Positions 27,719 to 37,781 are shown, counted from the stretch's first letter. The stretch is 64,000 nucleotides of DNA from an uncultured Bacilli bacterium (GCA_934168275.1 CAKPNA010000003.1:1-64000), one strand, 5' to 3'. Notes: generated by a model not told the origin, from the letters alone. Numbers and translations are program-made.

Positions 27719-28247
27719 TTCAAAATATACAGAAAATTGGATTCCGGCAAGATCAATAAGCAATGGAATGATAGAACTAGATAATAAATATAAAGTAACA
27801 GGTGTTAAAATAAAACCAAGAAATATATTTATCCTAGACCAAATAACACAAGATAATGTAATAACATCATTAAAGAATTTCTATAATATGATTGATTTTG
27901 AGTTTTGGTTAATATGTGCTGACAAACCGGTAGATATTAGCGGTTATCAAGCCCAATTACAATTACTATATAACCAAACACAAAGTCCAATTATTAGAAA
28001 ACTAGTAGCCCAAGATATTAATAAAGCTGAAGATTTCGTTATGGATAATGTTACAGATACAGAATACTATATTTTGTTTAAAGAAAAAAATTATGATGTA
28101 ATTCAAAAAAGAATTAGAACATTAATATCAGGCTTAGCAGACTGTGGCCTAGAAGCATCACAAACATCTAATGTTGACTTAAGAGTTATTTTAGATAACT
28201 TCTTAAATGGCGGCAGAACAACAGAATTTAGGACGGTGATTTCATAA
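27696..28247 (+). CDS. VirB4 N-terminal-domain-like protein
   Basis: 183 residues from the ATG at 27696, after GAGGTTGG. It is soluble and has no P-loop. It looks like the N-terminal half of VirB4/TraC proteins (LISGLADCGLEASQTSN is typical before the ATPase part). It overlaps the gene upstream and ends in a TAATG overlap with the ATPase gene. VirB4 therefore seems to be made as two coupled polypeptides. Confidence 0.6.
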   Translation: MSAQSKSNSKYTENWIPARSISNGMIELDNKYKVTGVKIKPRNIFILDQITQDNVITSLKNFYNMIDFEFWLICADKPVDISGYQAQLQLLYNQTQSPIIRKLVAQDINKAEDFVMDNVTDTEYYILFKEKNYDVIQKRIRTLISGLADCGLEASQTSNVDLRVILDNFLNGGRTTEFRTVIS

Positions 28248-30031
28248 TGGGATTTAAATCAGAAATAGCACCTAAAGGATTACAATTTAATGGAGCAGAT
28301 TTTGTAATTAGTGATAAATATGCCACAATTTTAACAGTAATATCTTATCCAAGATTAATTGGACCAGGATATTTAGCAAACATTACTAATTTTTCCGGTA
28401 TAAAAATGGTTATTAAGCACATACCACTTCCATTCTCTGTACTATCTAAAATGTTAAATAAAGAGTTAGCAGACTTAAGAGCTAACTATCAATCAGAAAG
28501 AGATGTAACCGTTAGAGAAAGAATACGTCAAGATGTTGATTCATTAGAAAATTTTATTCAACAATTTACAGCATCTCAATCAAAAACATTTGATTTTCAA
28601 ATGCACTTTATGATAACAGCAGATAGTAGAGAAGAACTAGAACAGAAAAAAGTAACAATGAAGAATATGCTTGATTCATTAGAATTAAGAGCAATACCAT
28701 TAAGATTTGAACAAGAAAGAGTATTAAAATCAATACTACCAATATTTGATAAGCAACCAATTGAAGATCGCATTGGAACACCAATGCCATCTCCAACAAT
28801 GGCTGCAATGTATCCGTTTATATTTGATAGTTTAAAAGATGAAGGCTTAGGAACTTTACTTGGAATGGATTTTTCAGGTGGAGTTATCTTATTTAACCAA
28901 TTTAATTATCAAATCAGAAAAGAAAGCAATAGAAATAATGCTAACCTAATAATCCTAGGCGGTTCTGGTAGTGGTAAATCAACTGCTGCTAAGCTATTAT
29001 TAAGAAGTCATATCAGAAATGGCTATCAAATAGTTGCAGTTGATCCAGAAGGCGAATTAACAGAAATGACAAAAGCTTTTGGAGGAACTGTAATAGACTT
29101 AGGTCGTGGTGGTGAATTTGGAATGGTTAATCCACTAGAAATAGTAATGGATTATGATGATGAAGACACTGCAAGAAGTTCAAGCTACTCAATATTAACA
29201 AAATCGCTACAAACTTTAAAAGCGTTTATGAAGTATTATGCACCAAATATTGAAGAAGATGTTTTAACATTATTTATAGGAGTAGTTCAAGAAACATATG
29301 CAAGATTTGGCATAAGATTTGATAGTAATTTTATGAACTTCCGACCTGATCAATTCCCAACATTCCAAGATGTTTATGCAACAGTTAGTGGAATGATGAT
29401 GGCAATAACTGAAAAGACACATGAAAGAGATGTTCTAGAAAGATTAGAATTAAAATTAAGACCATTAGTTAATGAATTAAAATTCTATTTTAACGGACAT
29501 ACTACTGTAAATAGCCAAAGTAGTTATATCGTATTTAATATCAAAGAATTAATGAATTCTGATGCAAATGTTAGAAATGCATTATTATTTAACGTATTAA
29601 AGTATGCATGGGGACTATGTTTAAACCCTAATGTAAATACTGTATTATCAGTCGATGAAGCCCATGTTTTATTAGGAGCTCAAAACGAATTAGGTGCTGA
29701 ATTCCTAGCTCAAGTACAAAGAAGGGCAAGAAAATATAACACAGGAACAATTATAATCACACAACAACCATCAGACTTCGTTGCAGGAAATGCAATAATG
29801 CATGGAAAAGCGATATTTTCAAATGCTTCATACTATTTAGTAATGGGCTTAAGAAAACAAGCAGTTGAAGATTTATCTCTGTTAATTGACCTAAATGATA
29901 ACGAAAAAGAAAGTATAAAAAGATATAACCAAGGTGAAGGATTATTCGTTTGTGGGAATAGAAGAATGCAAATTAATGTTATCTTAACTGATGATGAATT
30001 AGATTCATTTGGTTCAGGTGGAGGATTATAA
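28247..30031 (+). CDS. virB4: VirB4-type T4SS ATPase
   Basis: 594 residues. Walker A GGSGSGKST lies at about 238-246, Walker B at VLSVDEAHVLL, and the family block TGTIIITQQPSDF follows. The first ~200 residues carry the rest of the VirB4 N-domain. VirB4 powers T4SS assembly and transport at the inner membrane and is the most conserved T4SS part, so it is the firmest evidence for this half of the locus. Confidence 0.92.
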   Translation: MGFKSEIAPKGLQFNGADFVISDKYATILTVISYPRLIGPGYLANITNFSGIKMVIKHIPLPFSVLSKMLNKELADLRANYQSERDVTVRERIRQDVDSLENFIQQFTASQSKTFDFQMHFMITADSREELEQKKVTMKNMLDSLELRAIPLRFEQERVLKSILPIFDKQPIEDRIGTPMPSPTMAAMYPFIFDSLKDEGLGTLLGMDFSGGVILFNQFNYQIRKESNRNNANLIILGGSGSGKSTAAKLLLRSHIRNGYQIVAVDPEGELTEMTKAFGGTVIDLGRGGEFGMVNPLEIVMDYDDEDTARSSSYSILTKSLQTLKAFMKYYAPNIEEDVLTLFIGVVQETYARFGIRFDSNFMNFRPDQFPTFQDVYATVSGMMMAITEKTHERDVLERLELKLRPLVNELKFYFNGHTTVNSQSSYIVFNIKELMNSDANVRNALLFNVLKYAWGLCLNPNVNTVLSVDEAHVLLGAQNELGAEFLAQVQRRARKYNTGTIIITQQPSDFVAGNAIMHGKAIFSNASYYLVMGLRKQAVEDLSLLIDLNDNEKESIKRYNQGEGLFVCGNRRMQINVILTDDELDSFGSGGGL

Positions 30032-30056
30032 AAACCAATTAAGGTAGGTGAGCAGT

Positions 30057-31781
30057 ATGGATGAAGAAGAAATTCAGCAAGAAGAACAAGAAAATAAAAT
30101 AATAAATCAATCACAACAAGAAGAAAGTAATGCAGCAAATAAAACTGCTCACATTATTGGAAAAAGTACGGCAGCATATTTAGGAGGGCCAAGAGGCGTA
30201 ATAGCATATAACAATATAAGTAAGACAAGAAATGGCCAAAAAGCAGAGCAAAGATTAGGAAATAAGATTAAAAAAAAGCCATTTACAAATAGAATAACAC
30301 AAGGCTTAAATAAAAAAGGAATTTTAGACAAAGCAAGTAAAGCTTTAGGAGTAGGTACTACTAACAACACAAACCCATCTTCATCTAGTTTAGATATCGA
30401 TAATAAAGCAAATGTAAAAATAAAACTTCCTAAAATAACAATTCCAATTATAATAATTCTAATAATAATTTTTTCCTTTATATTTCTTTTACTGTTTATT
30501 AGTGTATTATTGACAGGAATGAACTTTTTTAATAGTGATACTACAAGTGAAAGTGCTCATGTAGCATATCTTTCTAGAATAAAATCTAACTGTGAATCAG
30601 TAGTTGTTAATAAGAAATCAGTTCCAATAGAAGATTATGTGGCAACTGTAGTAGCAAGCGAAATAGGAAATGATGCTCCATATGAAGCAAAAAAAGCATT
30701 AGCAATAGTTGCTAGAAACTATGTTATAAAAAATACTAATATTTGTAGTATTGATATTCCTTCAACAGGCTCAGATTTTCTTTTATATAATGAAAATATT
30801 AAACCTAATAAAGATACAATTAATGCTGTTCAGGATACAAAATCACAAAATATATATATAAAAAACAGATTAGTAGATACAAAACATGATAATTTTTGCA
30901 CAGTTGAAGAAATAAGAAATGATGGCACCGGAGGCTATAAATGTGATTCTGAAGCATGCTACGCAATATATGCGAAAGTTGAAAGTACAGGTAACTCATC
31001 AGTAGAAACGTTTACTGTAAGAGTTCCAGCATCATATAAAAATAAAATAACTGGCGGAGATTGTTATGGCATGAGCACATTGGTTGCAATATATATGGCT
31101 AATATTGGGAAAAAATCTGAAGAAATATTAAAAGCATTTTATGGGGATGAAATAGTTATAGAAGCATACTCTCAAGTAGGTGGTTTAGAGGCAACAAACA
31201 TTCCTAATTATTTCGCAAGAACATCTAGAGCCACTAGAGATAATTCATTTTATTATAATCAAACAACGGGAATTGCTAATGGATTAGAAGGAGAATGTGC
31301 ATGGTATGGATTATGTCGTGCACAAGAAATATTAGCAACAAGTGGTTCAAGTAAGAAATTCTCAAGAGGTGGTAATGGTGGTGAATTCTGTTCAGTAGCT
31401 CAAAGCCTACCAGATAAATTTACTATTGTGAATGACTACTCTAAGCCTGCGGCCGGCTCATTAGTTGTGTGGAGTGGTGGAGCTGGAGGTTATGGTCACG
31501 TTGCTGTTGTTGAAAAAATACTTGATGATAATACTGTTTTTATATCAGAAGCTGGCATCTCATATGGTAAATTTGGTAGAGCCGCAACTGATTTATTATG
31601 GACGAACGGAACACAATATAATACAATAAATGCCCAATATGGAAGTAATGCTTTAGCGCGAAAAGCAAATTGTGAAGGAAACAATAGTGGCTGTCAAAGT
31701 TTTAAAGCAGTTTCAATCAGTAATATTAAAAATTATAGTGGTTTAAGTTTTACTTGCTATGTATATTTATTAGATGATTAA
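30057..31781 (+). CDS. bifunctional wall hydrolase: SpoIID-like domain plus CHAP domain
   Basis: 574 residues from the ATG at 30057, after AAGGTAGGTG. A cytoplasmic basic segment leads to one span (about 127-154). Residues about 175-370 resemble SpoIID: VPIEDYVATVVASEIG keeps the catalytic Glu (about 202), followed by AKKALAIVARNY and GDCYGMSTLVAIYMA. Residues about 408-570 are a CHAP amidase/endopeptidase with Cys (about 414, GECAWYG) and His (about 481, GYGHVAVVEK). It takes the place of VirB1/CwlT, which opens the wall for the channel. Known Gram-positive versions pair Slt with NlpC/P60. Confidence 0.75.
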   Translation: MDEEEIQQEEQENKIINQSQQEESNAANKTAHIIGKSTAAYLGGPRGVIAYNNISKTRNGQKAEQRLGNKIKKKPFTNRITQGLNKKGILDKASKALGVGTTNNTNPSSSSLDIDNKANVKIKLPKITIPIIIILIIIFSFIFLLLFISVLLTGMNFFNSDTTSESAHVAYLSRIKSNCESVVVNKKSVPIEDYVATVVASEIGNDAPYEAKKALAIVARNYVIKNTNICSIDIPSTGSDFLLYNENIKPNKDTINAVQDTKSQNIYIKNRLVDTKHDNFCTVEEIRNDGTGGYKCDSEACYAIYAKVESTGNSSVETFTVRVPASYKNKITGGDCYGMSTLVAIYMANIGKKSEEILKAFYGDEIVIEAYSQVGGLEATNIPNYFARTSRATRDNSFYYNQTTGIANGLEGECAWYGLCRAQEILATSGSSKKFSRGGNGGEFCSVAQSLPDKFTIVNDYSKPAAGSLVVWSGGAGGYGHVAVVEKILDDNTVFISEAGISYGKFGRAATDLLWTNGTQYNTINAQYGSNALARKANCEGNNSGCQSFKAVSISNIKNYSGLSFTCYVYLLDD

Positions 31782-31792
31782 AAGAGGTTGAA

Positions 31793-32542
31793 ATGAAGAA
31801 GAAATTGTTAATATTATTATCTATACTTTTATTAACAGGATGTCAAGCAGAATATAATATTGTGATTGATGAAAATACAGTTAAAGAAGAATTACTAATA
31901 TATGAAACTAACATGAGTAAGTGGAGTACTATTCAAGGAAATAATATCCTAACATATGAACAGTATCAACAAACATATAAAGATGCCCCAATTGGAGTAT
32001 TCTATAATGACCAAAATGTAGATGCCGAAATAGGCTTTAATCCTAACCGAAAATATTACACAATAAATTCAATAGATGGTAATAATAAAAAGGGATTAAC
32101 ATTTACTAATGACTTTGGTATAAATAATTATGTTGATTCATATATTGTAAGAAATTGTTTTAAACATGTTAATATTTTAAATCAAAGCGATACAATTAGC
32201 ATATCAACAGATGATGAATTATCTTGCATGAATTACATGGATGGAATAGATAAAATAACAGTTAATATTAAAACAAATTATGAAGTATTAGATACCAATG
32301 CCGCTAGTGTTAATGATAAAACATATACATGGGTAATAACTAAAAATAACTATGCAAATAGTAATATTTATATAAAAATAAATAAGTTAGCAAATTCTAA
32401 TCCTAGTAATAACAATCAAAATGACACTCATATATCTAATTTTCAATTAATGTATGCATTAATAGTAGTAGTATTCTTATTAGTAGGATTTCTTATTTAC
32501 AGAATATTTAAAAAAAATAGTGAAGAAAAAAATAAAATATAA
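31793..32542 (+). CDS. lipoprotein with C-terminal membrane span, unknown
   Basis: 249 residues. A signal with lipobox LLTGC puts Cys at about 17 for lipid attachment. The external domain (about 20-215) is Asn-rich with two further Cys. A C-terminal span (about 222-240) and basic tail would also anchor it inside, so it is fixed at both ends. Its place between the wall hydrolase and VirD4 suggests a structural part of the machine. Confidence 0.6.
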   Translation: MKKKLLILLSILLLTGCQAEYNIVIDENTVKEELLIYETNMSKWSTIQGNNILTYEQYQQTYKDAPIGVFYNDQNVDAEIGFNPNRKYYTINSIDGNNKKGLTFTNDFGINNYVDSYIVRNCFKHVNILNQSDTISISTDDELSCMNYMDGIDKITVNIKTNYEVLDTNAASVNDKTYTWVITKNNYANSNIYIKINKLANSNPSNNNQNDTHISNFQLMYALIVVVFLLVGFLIYRIFKKNSEEKNKI

Positions 32543-32563
32543 AAATAGCCAATTAGTTAACAA

Positions 32564-32592
32564 TTGCTACTTTTATTATGTTATGATATAAT
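32564..32592 (+). promoter_or_regulatory. promoter before the coupling protein gene
   Basis: TTGCTA (32564-32569), 17 nt, TATAAT (32587-32592). It lies 25 nt before the VirD4 start. Confidence 0.55.
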
Positions 32593-32617
32593 ATGTTTAC
32601 TTAAGGAGGAACTTAGT

Positions 32618-34945
32618 ATGAAATTAAAAATAACTGCTGAACCTAAAGACTTCGCAATATTTGGAATATTTTGCGTATTTCTATTATATTTAAGTTGTAT
32701 AGCAGTATTAAATATATCATATATAGCAACGGAAGGAGTATTATGGGGACTTAGCCCATTTAAGGCTTTTACAAGCAGGTATTTTGGATCAACAATAGTA
32801 GTATTTGCAGCTGGCCTAATTGGTGTTTTTGCCTCAGTTAAATCATATATTTTTGATAGAGAATCAGGTTTCGGATTTTCAACACGAAAAAAAGATAAAG
32901 GTGGATATTCTAGATGGGCAAAATCAGAAGAAATAAAAAAACAATTAGTTGAGGTTGATCCAAAAGCATATAAGTCAAATGGTGCTGGAATTGCTGTCAT
33001 TAATGATGGAAAAAGATTATGGGTTGATAACGGCGAAGCTCACAACATTATTGTTGGTGCTACCGGTTCAGGTAAAACTCAAATAGTAGTTTTTCCACTA
33101 GTTCAAACCCTTGCTAAACATGATGAATCAATGATAATAACTGATCCTAAAGGGGAAATTTACGAAACAACTGCTAACATGTTAAAGGAAAGAGGATATA
33201 ATATTGTTATTCTTAACTTTCGTAATCCACAAAATGGTAATGCTTGGAACCCAATGAATTTACCATACACATTATATAAAGAGGGTAATACTGATAAGGC
33301 TATTGAGTTATTAGATGACCTAGCTTTAAATATTTTATATGAAGAAAAACAAGGTGGAAGTGATCCATTTTGGGAGAAGACAGCTGCTGACTATTTTACA
33401 GGTTTAGCATTAGGACTATTTGAAGATGCAAAAGAAGATCAAATAAATCTAAATAGTATTAACTTAATGTCAAGCATGGGAGAAGAAAGATTTGGCGGAC
33501 CAAACAATAACTATGCAAAAGAATACTTTAATTCTAAAGATCCATCTAAACCTGCATACATAAATGCTTCTGGAACAGTATATGCTCCTGAAGATACTAA
33601 AGGTGGAGTATTATCTACATTTAAACAAAAGATAAAACTATTTTCATCACGTGAAAACCTATCTGAAATGCTATCATATAACAACTTTAATATGAAAGAA
33701 GTAGGTAAACAAAAAACTGCTGTATTTATGATTGTTCAAGATGAAAAGAAAACATTACACCCATTAGCAACAATATTTATTAAACAATGTTATGAAACAT
33801 TAATAGATGTCGCTCAAGAAAATGGTGGTAAATTACCACACCGTACAAACTTTATTCTAGATGAGTTTGCGAATATGCCAAAATTAAAGGATGCTACAAC
33901 AATGGTAACAGCCGCTCGTAGTAGATTAATTAGATTTAATTTTATTATCCAAAACTATGCTCAATTAACACAAGTATATGGTAAAGAAGAAGCAGAAACT
34001 ATTAAAGGTAACTGTAATATTATGTACTTAATAAGTAATGAGTTACAAGCCCTAGAAGAAATAAGTAAAATGTGTGGTGAAGTAAAATCAAAAGAAAAAG
34101 ATAAAACAGCATCAACACCACTAGTAACTGTTAGTGATTTACAAAGATTAAGTCAATTTGAAATAATTACTTTACGTTTAAGAACAATGCCATTTAAAAC
34201 AAAATTAACACCAAACTTTAAGATGGATTGGGGAAAAACATATGAAAAAGCTACATATCCAACACGTCAAAAGAAAGAAGTTCAATTATTTGACATAAAA
34301 GAATATGTTAAAAACATGAAAAAAGAAAAAATGGATAGTATGATGTCAAATGCCGCTAATCCATTTGGAGGAGGTGCTTCTCCATTTAATCCATTTGGAG
34401 GCTCAGGTAGTCCATTTAGTGGAAGCAATCCATTCATGTCACCAATGCCATCGCCTGCTTTAGACAACAATATAGCACCTGATAATGGCTTTAATATTGA
34501 TGATTTAGTTAAAAAGATAGATGCTAAAATTGCTGAATTAGAAGAAGAAGAAAAGAAAGAAAATGAAAATAATAAAGTAATAGATGTTAAAGAAACAGTC
34601 AAAGAAGAACCACAACCAACTAATATTATTACTAATCATGAAGAAGATAAAAAAGAAGATATTCTATCATCTATTGAAAGAGAATATTCAGAGTTATCAT
34701 CTAATAATAATAATAATAATAATAGTACAGGTCCAATATTAGATATTCCAACACCATCTATAAATAACCCACTATCAAACATAACATATGATGATATAAA
34801 AGATAATGGTTTATTTGATGACTTAACAAATACCACTAAAGATATAGAAGAACCAAAAAAACAAGAACCACAACAAGAAAATAAATTATATGATAAAAAT
34901 ACTGATGACGATGCTTTTTTTGATGATTTCTTTAGTGATGACTAA
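32618..34945 (+). CDS. VirD4/TraG-type coupling ATPase
   Basis: 776 residues from the ATG at 32618, 7 nt after AAGGAGGA. Two N-terminal spans (about 10-35 and 55-75) precede the ATPase core with Walker A GATGSGKT at about 147-154 and Walker B NFILDEFANMP. It is the gatekeeper that feeds protein or DNA substrates into a T4SS. The last ~200 residues are low complexity (Gly/Phe/Pro, then acidic, with an Asn run) and may dock substrates. No relaxase gene accompanies it. Confidence 0.9.
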   Translation: MKLKITAEPKDFAIFGIFCVFLLYLSCIAVLNISYIATEGVLWGLSPFKAFTSRYFGSTIVVFAAGLIGVFASVKSYIFDRESGFGFSTRKKDKGGYSRWAKSEEIKKQLVEVDPKAYKSNGAGIAVINDGKRLWVDNGEAHNIIVGATGSGKTQIVVFPLVQTLAKHDESMIITDPKGEIYETTANMLKERGYNIVILNFRNPQNGNAWNPMNLPYTLYKEGNTDKAIELLDDLALNILYEEKQGGSDPFWEKTAADYFTGLALGLFEDAKEDQINLNSINLMSSMGEERFGGPNNNYAKEYFNSKDPSKPAYINASGTVYAPEDTKGGVLSTFKQKIKLFSSRENLSEMLSYNNFNMKEVGKQKTAVFMIVQDEKKTLHPLATIFIKQCYETLIDVAQENGGKLPHRTNFILDEFANMPKLKDATTMVTAARSRLIRFNFIIQNYAQLTQVYGKEEAETIKGNCNIMYLISNELQALEEISKMCGEVKSKEKDKTASTPLVTVSDLQRLSQFEIITLRLRTMPFKTKLTPNFKMDWGKTYEKATYPTRQKKEVQLFDIKEYVKNMKKEKMDSMMSNAANPFGGGASPFNPFGGSGSPFSGSNPFMSPMPSPALDNNIAPDNGFNIDDLVKKIDAKIAELEEEEKKENENNKVIDVKETVKEEPQPTNIITNHEEDKKEDILSSIEREYSELSSNNNNNNNSTGPILDIPTPSINNPLSNITYDDIKDNGLFDDLTNTTKDIEEPKKQEPQQENKLYDKNTDDDAFFDDFFSDD

Positions 34946-34963
34946 TTATATTTTATAAATATG

Positions 34964-34993
34964 AAAATTCTTATTTAAAATAAGAGTTTTTTT
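34964..34993 (+). terminator. intrinsic terminator after virD4
   Basis: TCTTATT and AATAAGA pair around TAAA, followed by a T run. A TATACT -10 for the next unit lies at about 35040. Confidence 0.75.
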
Positions 34994-35089
34994 ATTATGG
35001 AAAAACGCAAAAAAATCTTTTTAAATTTAATAAACTATGGTATACTTATACTAGATAATAGCAAAGAATAGCCAAAGGAGATGATACCA

Positions 35090-35749
35090 ATGAAGAAAAT
35101 TATAATGATTACACTAGTATCACTTATTGTTAACACTAATATTATCTATGCAGAATGTACTTCTAAAGATACAGATTATTTTAAAAGTATTGAAGACAAG
35201 TATCAAACAACATATGAATTTAATAAAGATACAAAGACATATACATTAAACTTAACTTATGGAGACATCTCATCATTCTCTTATGAACTATTAGGCGATG
35301 GCATGGCTAATGCCACTTCAAGTACTACTGACAATAAAATAATTATTGAAAATTTAACATCAGGGCAATATACTATATATGTTGTAGGAGTAAGCAATAG
35401 TTGTAATGATGTATTTAAAAAAGAAGAAATAACATTACCCCAATATAATCAATATGCATATGATCCTGCATGTGAAGGTATCGAAGAATTTGCGTTATGT
35501 AGTCCAACATATGATAAATATCTTGATTATAATACTTTTATCTCACGTGTAAACTCATATAAGAAAAATAAAACAAATAACGATAAACCTGATAATAATG
35601 TTGAAGAAAAGAATACCGTATTAGAATGGTTAAAAAACAATTATTTTTATATTGTTTATGCAGTAATAGGCATTGCAGTATTACTTATAATAATATTAAT
35701 AATTAAAGCAATATACAACAATGAAAGAAAAAGAAGGCGATTAGAATGA
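35090..35749 (+). CDS. secreted, membrane-tethered protein, unknown
   Basis: 219 residues from the ATG at 35090; AAAGGAG abuts an earlier ATG, which is too close. A signal peptide ends near AYA or YAE (about 21). The external domain has Cys residues and a beta-rich middle. A C-terminal span (about 188-210) and basic tail tether it. It overlaps the next gene by 4 nt. Its context suggests a surface part of the pilus or channel; no family recognised. Confidence 0.55.
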   Translation: MKKIIMITLVSLIVNTNIIYAECTSKDTDYFKSIEDKYQTTYEFNKDTKTYTLNLTYGDISSFSYELLGDGMANATSSTTDNKIIIENLTSGQYTIYVVGVSNSCNDVFKKEEITLPQYNQYAYDPACEGIEEFALCSPTYDKYLDYNTFISRVNSYKKNKTNNDKPDNNVEEKNTVLEWLKNNYFYIVYAVIGIAVLLIIILIIKAIYNNERKRRRLE

Positions 35750-37374
35750 TAAAAAGAAGGAAAATATTATTATTCTTATGCCTCGCTATAAGTGTGTTAA
35801 ATGTTTCAAAAGTATACGCTGCCCCTTTAGGTGGTGGTAATATTAGTATTATAGGTGGAAATGAAAATTCAAACGAAGGCGGTGGAACAGGTGGAAATGG
35901 GCAATATAGTTCTTGGACATATTTTCAAGAAGGTAATAAAAGAATAAAATATCGATATAGTACTCAAACAAATACTGATTCAAATTACGATTGGAAATTT
36001 GATAATGCAAATCGTGATATAAATATTAAAGCCGGAACATGGATGGGAATACATATCAATGAAATACAATCCGCCTCATGGAACGTATCACATATAGAAT
36101 TTAAAGAAATAAAAAAAGTATATACATGTACAAAGCAAATACCATCTAGTAGAAGTTGCCCATGCTATTATACCTTTAAATCCGTTCGTCCAGTAAAAGT
36201 ATGCTATGGGGATGCAGGATATAATGAAAAAGTATATTGTAAAAGAACAAATGCATCAACAATAAAATTAATAACAGATGAAGAACATGATTATTATGAA
36301 CCATTTTCATGCCCGATAGGAAGTACAATGAAAGTCGAAGAAAAAGAGATAGACACTGGTGATATTGCAAGTAAAACACAAGAAATTTATACTCTTGCTC
36401 ATAACAGTGCGGCAGGCATGGTAGGAGCACCATTTTCAAAATTACAAATTATAACTGATGAATTAGACGAAAAAAATAATCATAAAACAGAGACCATTTT
36501 AGGAAGCTTGGTAAGCACAAGTGATAGTGGAGTGGGGGAATCAGGGACTATAACAAAAATATATAGATATAAACCAAGTAATATTTGTATAAACTTAAAA
36601 ACAGGGAAAGTAAGATACAACAAAGAATGTAAGCAAGATGAAGAAGTTAAAATTAATCCATATGTTTCTGAAGGAATTGAATATTGGCAATATTTTTCAC
36701 CACTAGATACAAAATCTGGTACTAGCCTTAGCTTAGCAATTAAGAAGAACGATGCTCGTGTATTAAGTAATACAGAATGCCATAATACAATGAACAAATA
36801 CAAAAATCAATATCAAAATTACATAGTATCAATAAATAACAAAGCGTTAAATGGTGATTATTGCAAAAACGGTAATTGTAATAACTTAAATACTAGCAGT
36901 GGTTCAGATTGGCAAGAAGTTTCTAAGGGATGCTACCTTAGTACAGTACTAAATTTTGATGTTATTCAAAAATACTACTATGAAGAAATGAAAAATAATG
37001 AGTTAAAATTTAATGGATATAATCTATACTATCGACCAATAAATATAAATAATCCATTCCCAACAACTCCAACAGAAAATAGTATTTGGTATGAATGGTT
37101 TAATAGTACTAACAAAACACCTAATTTAAAAGATTCATTTAATGAAGTAACATATAGTGTTGCCGTTCCCAACAAATTAGCTGATACAATTAGAGCATAC
37201 AATGTTAATAATCCTTATCCATCTTTTGATAAATTATCACTAAATGGAACAAGTAGTTTCTTACAAAGTATAGGAGTAGTATCATTAACCGAAGATAAAG
37301 TAAACAAACTAGGTGAAGGTACTAAAACATGTATAAAGAATGGAACAGTATCAATAGGAAGTGATTGTTCATGA
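35746..37374 (+). CDS. large secreted Cys-rich protein, candidate tip or adhesin
   Basis: 542 residues with a signal peptide (about 1-26, ending KVYAA). A Gly-rich start is followed by a Cys-rich region (CTKQIPSSRSCPCYY) and further Cys pairs along the chain. No membrane span or sorting motif is seen at the C-terminus. It starts within the stop of the gene before and ends in an ATGA overlap with the TadE-like gene, so it is part of the same unit. Its size and secretion fit a pilus tip protein; that role is inference. Confidence 0.55.
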   Translation: MIKRRKILLFLCLAISVLNVSKVYAAPLGGGNISIIGGNENSNEGGGTGGNGQYSSWTYFQEGNKRIKYRYSTQTNTDSNYDWKFDNANRDINIKAGTWMGIHINEIQSASWNVSHIEFKEIKKVYTCTKQIPSSRSCPCYYTFKSVRPVKVCYGDAGYNEKVYCKRTNASTIKLITDEEHDYYEPFSCPIGSTMKVEEKEIDTGDIASKTQEIYTLAHNSAAGMVGAPFSKLQIITDELDEKNNHKTETILGSLVSTSDSGVGESGTITKIYRYKPSNICINLKTGKVRYNKECKQDEEVKINPYVSEGIEYWQYFSPLDTKSGTSLSLAIKKNDARVLSNTECHNTMNKYKNQYQNYIVSINNKALNGDYCKNGNCNNLNTSSGSDWQEVSKGCYLSTVLNFDVIQKYYYEEMKNNELKFNGYNLYYRPININNPFPTTPTENSIWYEWFNSTNKTPNLKDSFNEVTYSVAVPNKLADTIRAYNVNNPYPSFDKLSLNGTSSFLQSIGVVSLTEDKVNKLGEGTKTCIKNGTVSIGSDCS

Positions 37375-37781
37375 AATGGTCTTTTGCATCAGTAGCAACT
37401 ATCGTATTAGGAATATTTGGTTTGTTTATTATCCTCTTGTTTAGCGAGATAACTGTTAGTAATGAACAAGATTACTATTCACTTAAAGAGGCAACGGAAG
37501 CAGCAATGATTGAATCTGTTGATATAGCATACTACCGATTAACAGGTGATGTAAAAATAGTAAAAGAGAAATTTGTAGAAAATTTTACTAGAAGATTTAC
37601 CGAAACATCAACATTTGGACAAGGTAATTATCAAATAGATTTCTATCAAATTAGTGAAACACCACCAAAAGTAAGTATTAGGATACTAGATAAAACAACA
37701 AATTATAGTATATATAGTTATGATAGCACAAATTATAATATACTTAATGAAATAACAGCTATATTAGATACATATAAGTAA
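37371..37781 (+). CDS. TadE-like minor pseudopilin
   Basis: 136 residues from the ATG at 37371, overlapping the previous stop. One N-terminal hydrophobic helix (about 5-27) is followed by a helical stretch and a small external beta domain (about 70-125). This is the TadE/TadF layout of minor pseudopilins. It lacks a clear prepilin cleavage motif. Confidence 0.55.
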   Translation: MKWSFASVATIVLGIFGLFIILLFSEITVSNEQDYYSLKEATEAAMIESVDIAYYRLTGDVKIVKEKFVENFTRRFTETSTFGQGNYQIDFYQISETPPKVSIRILDKTTNYSIYSYDSTNYNILNEITAILDTYK

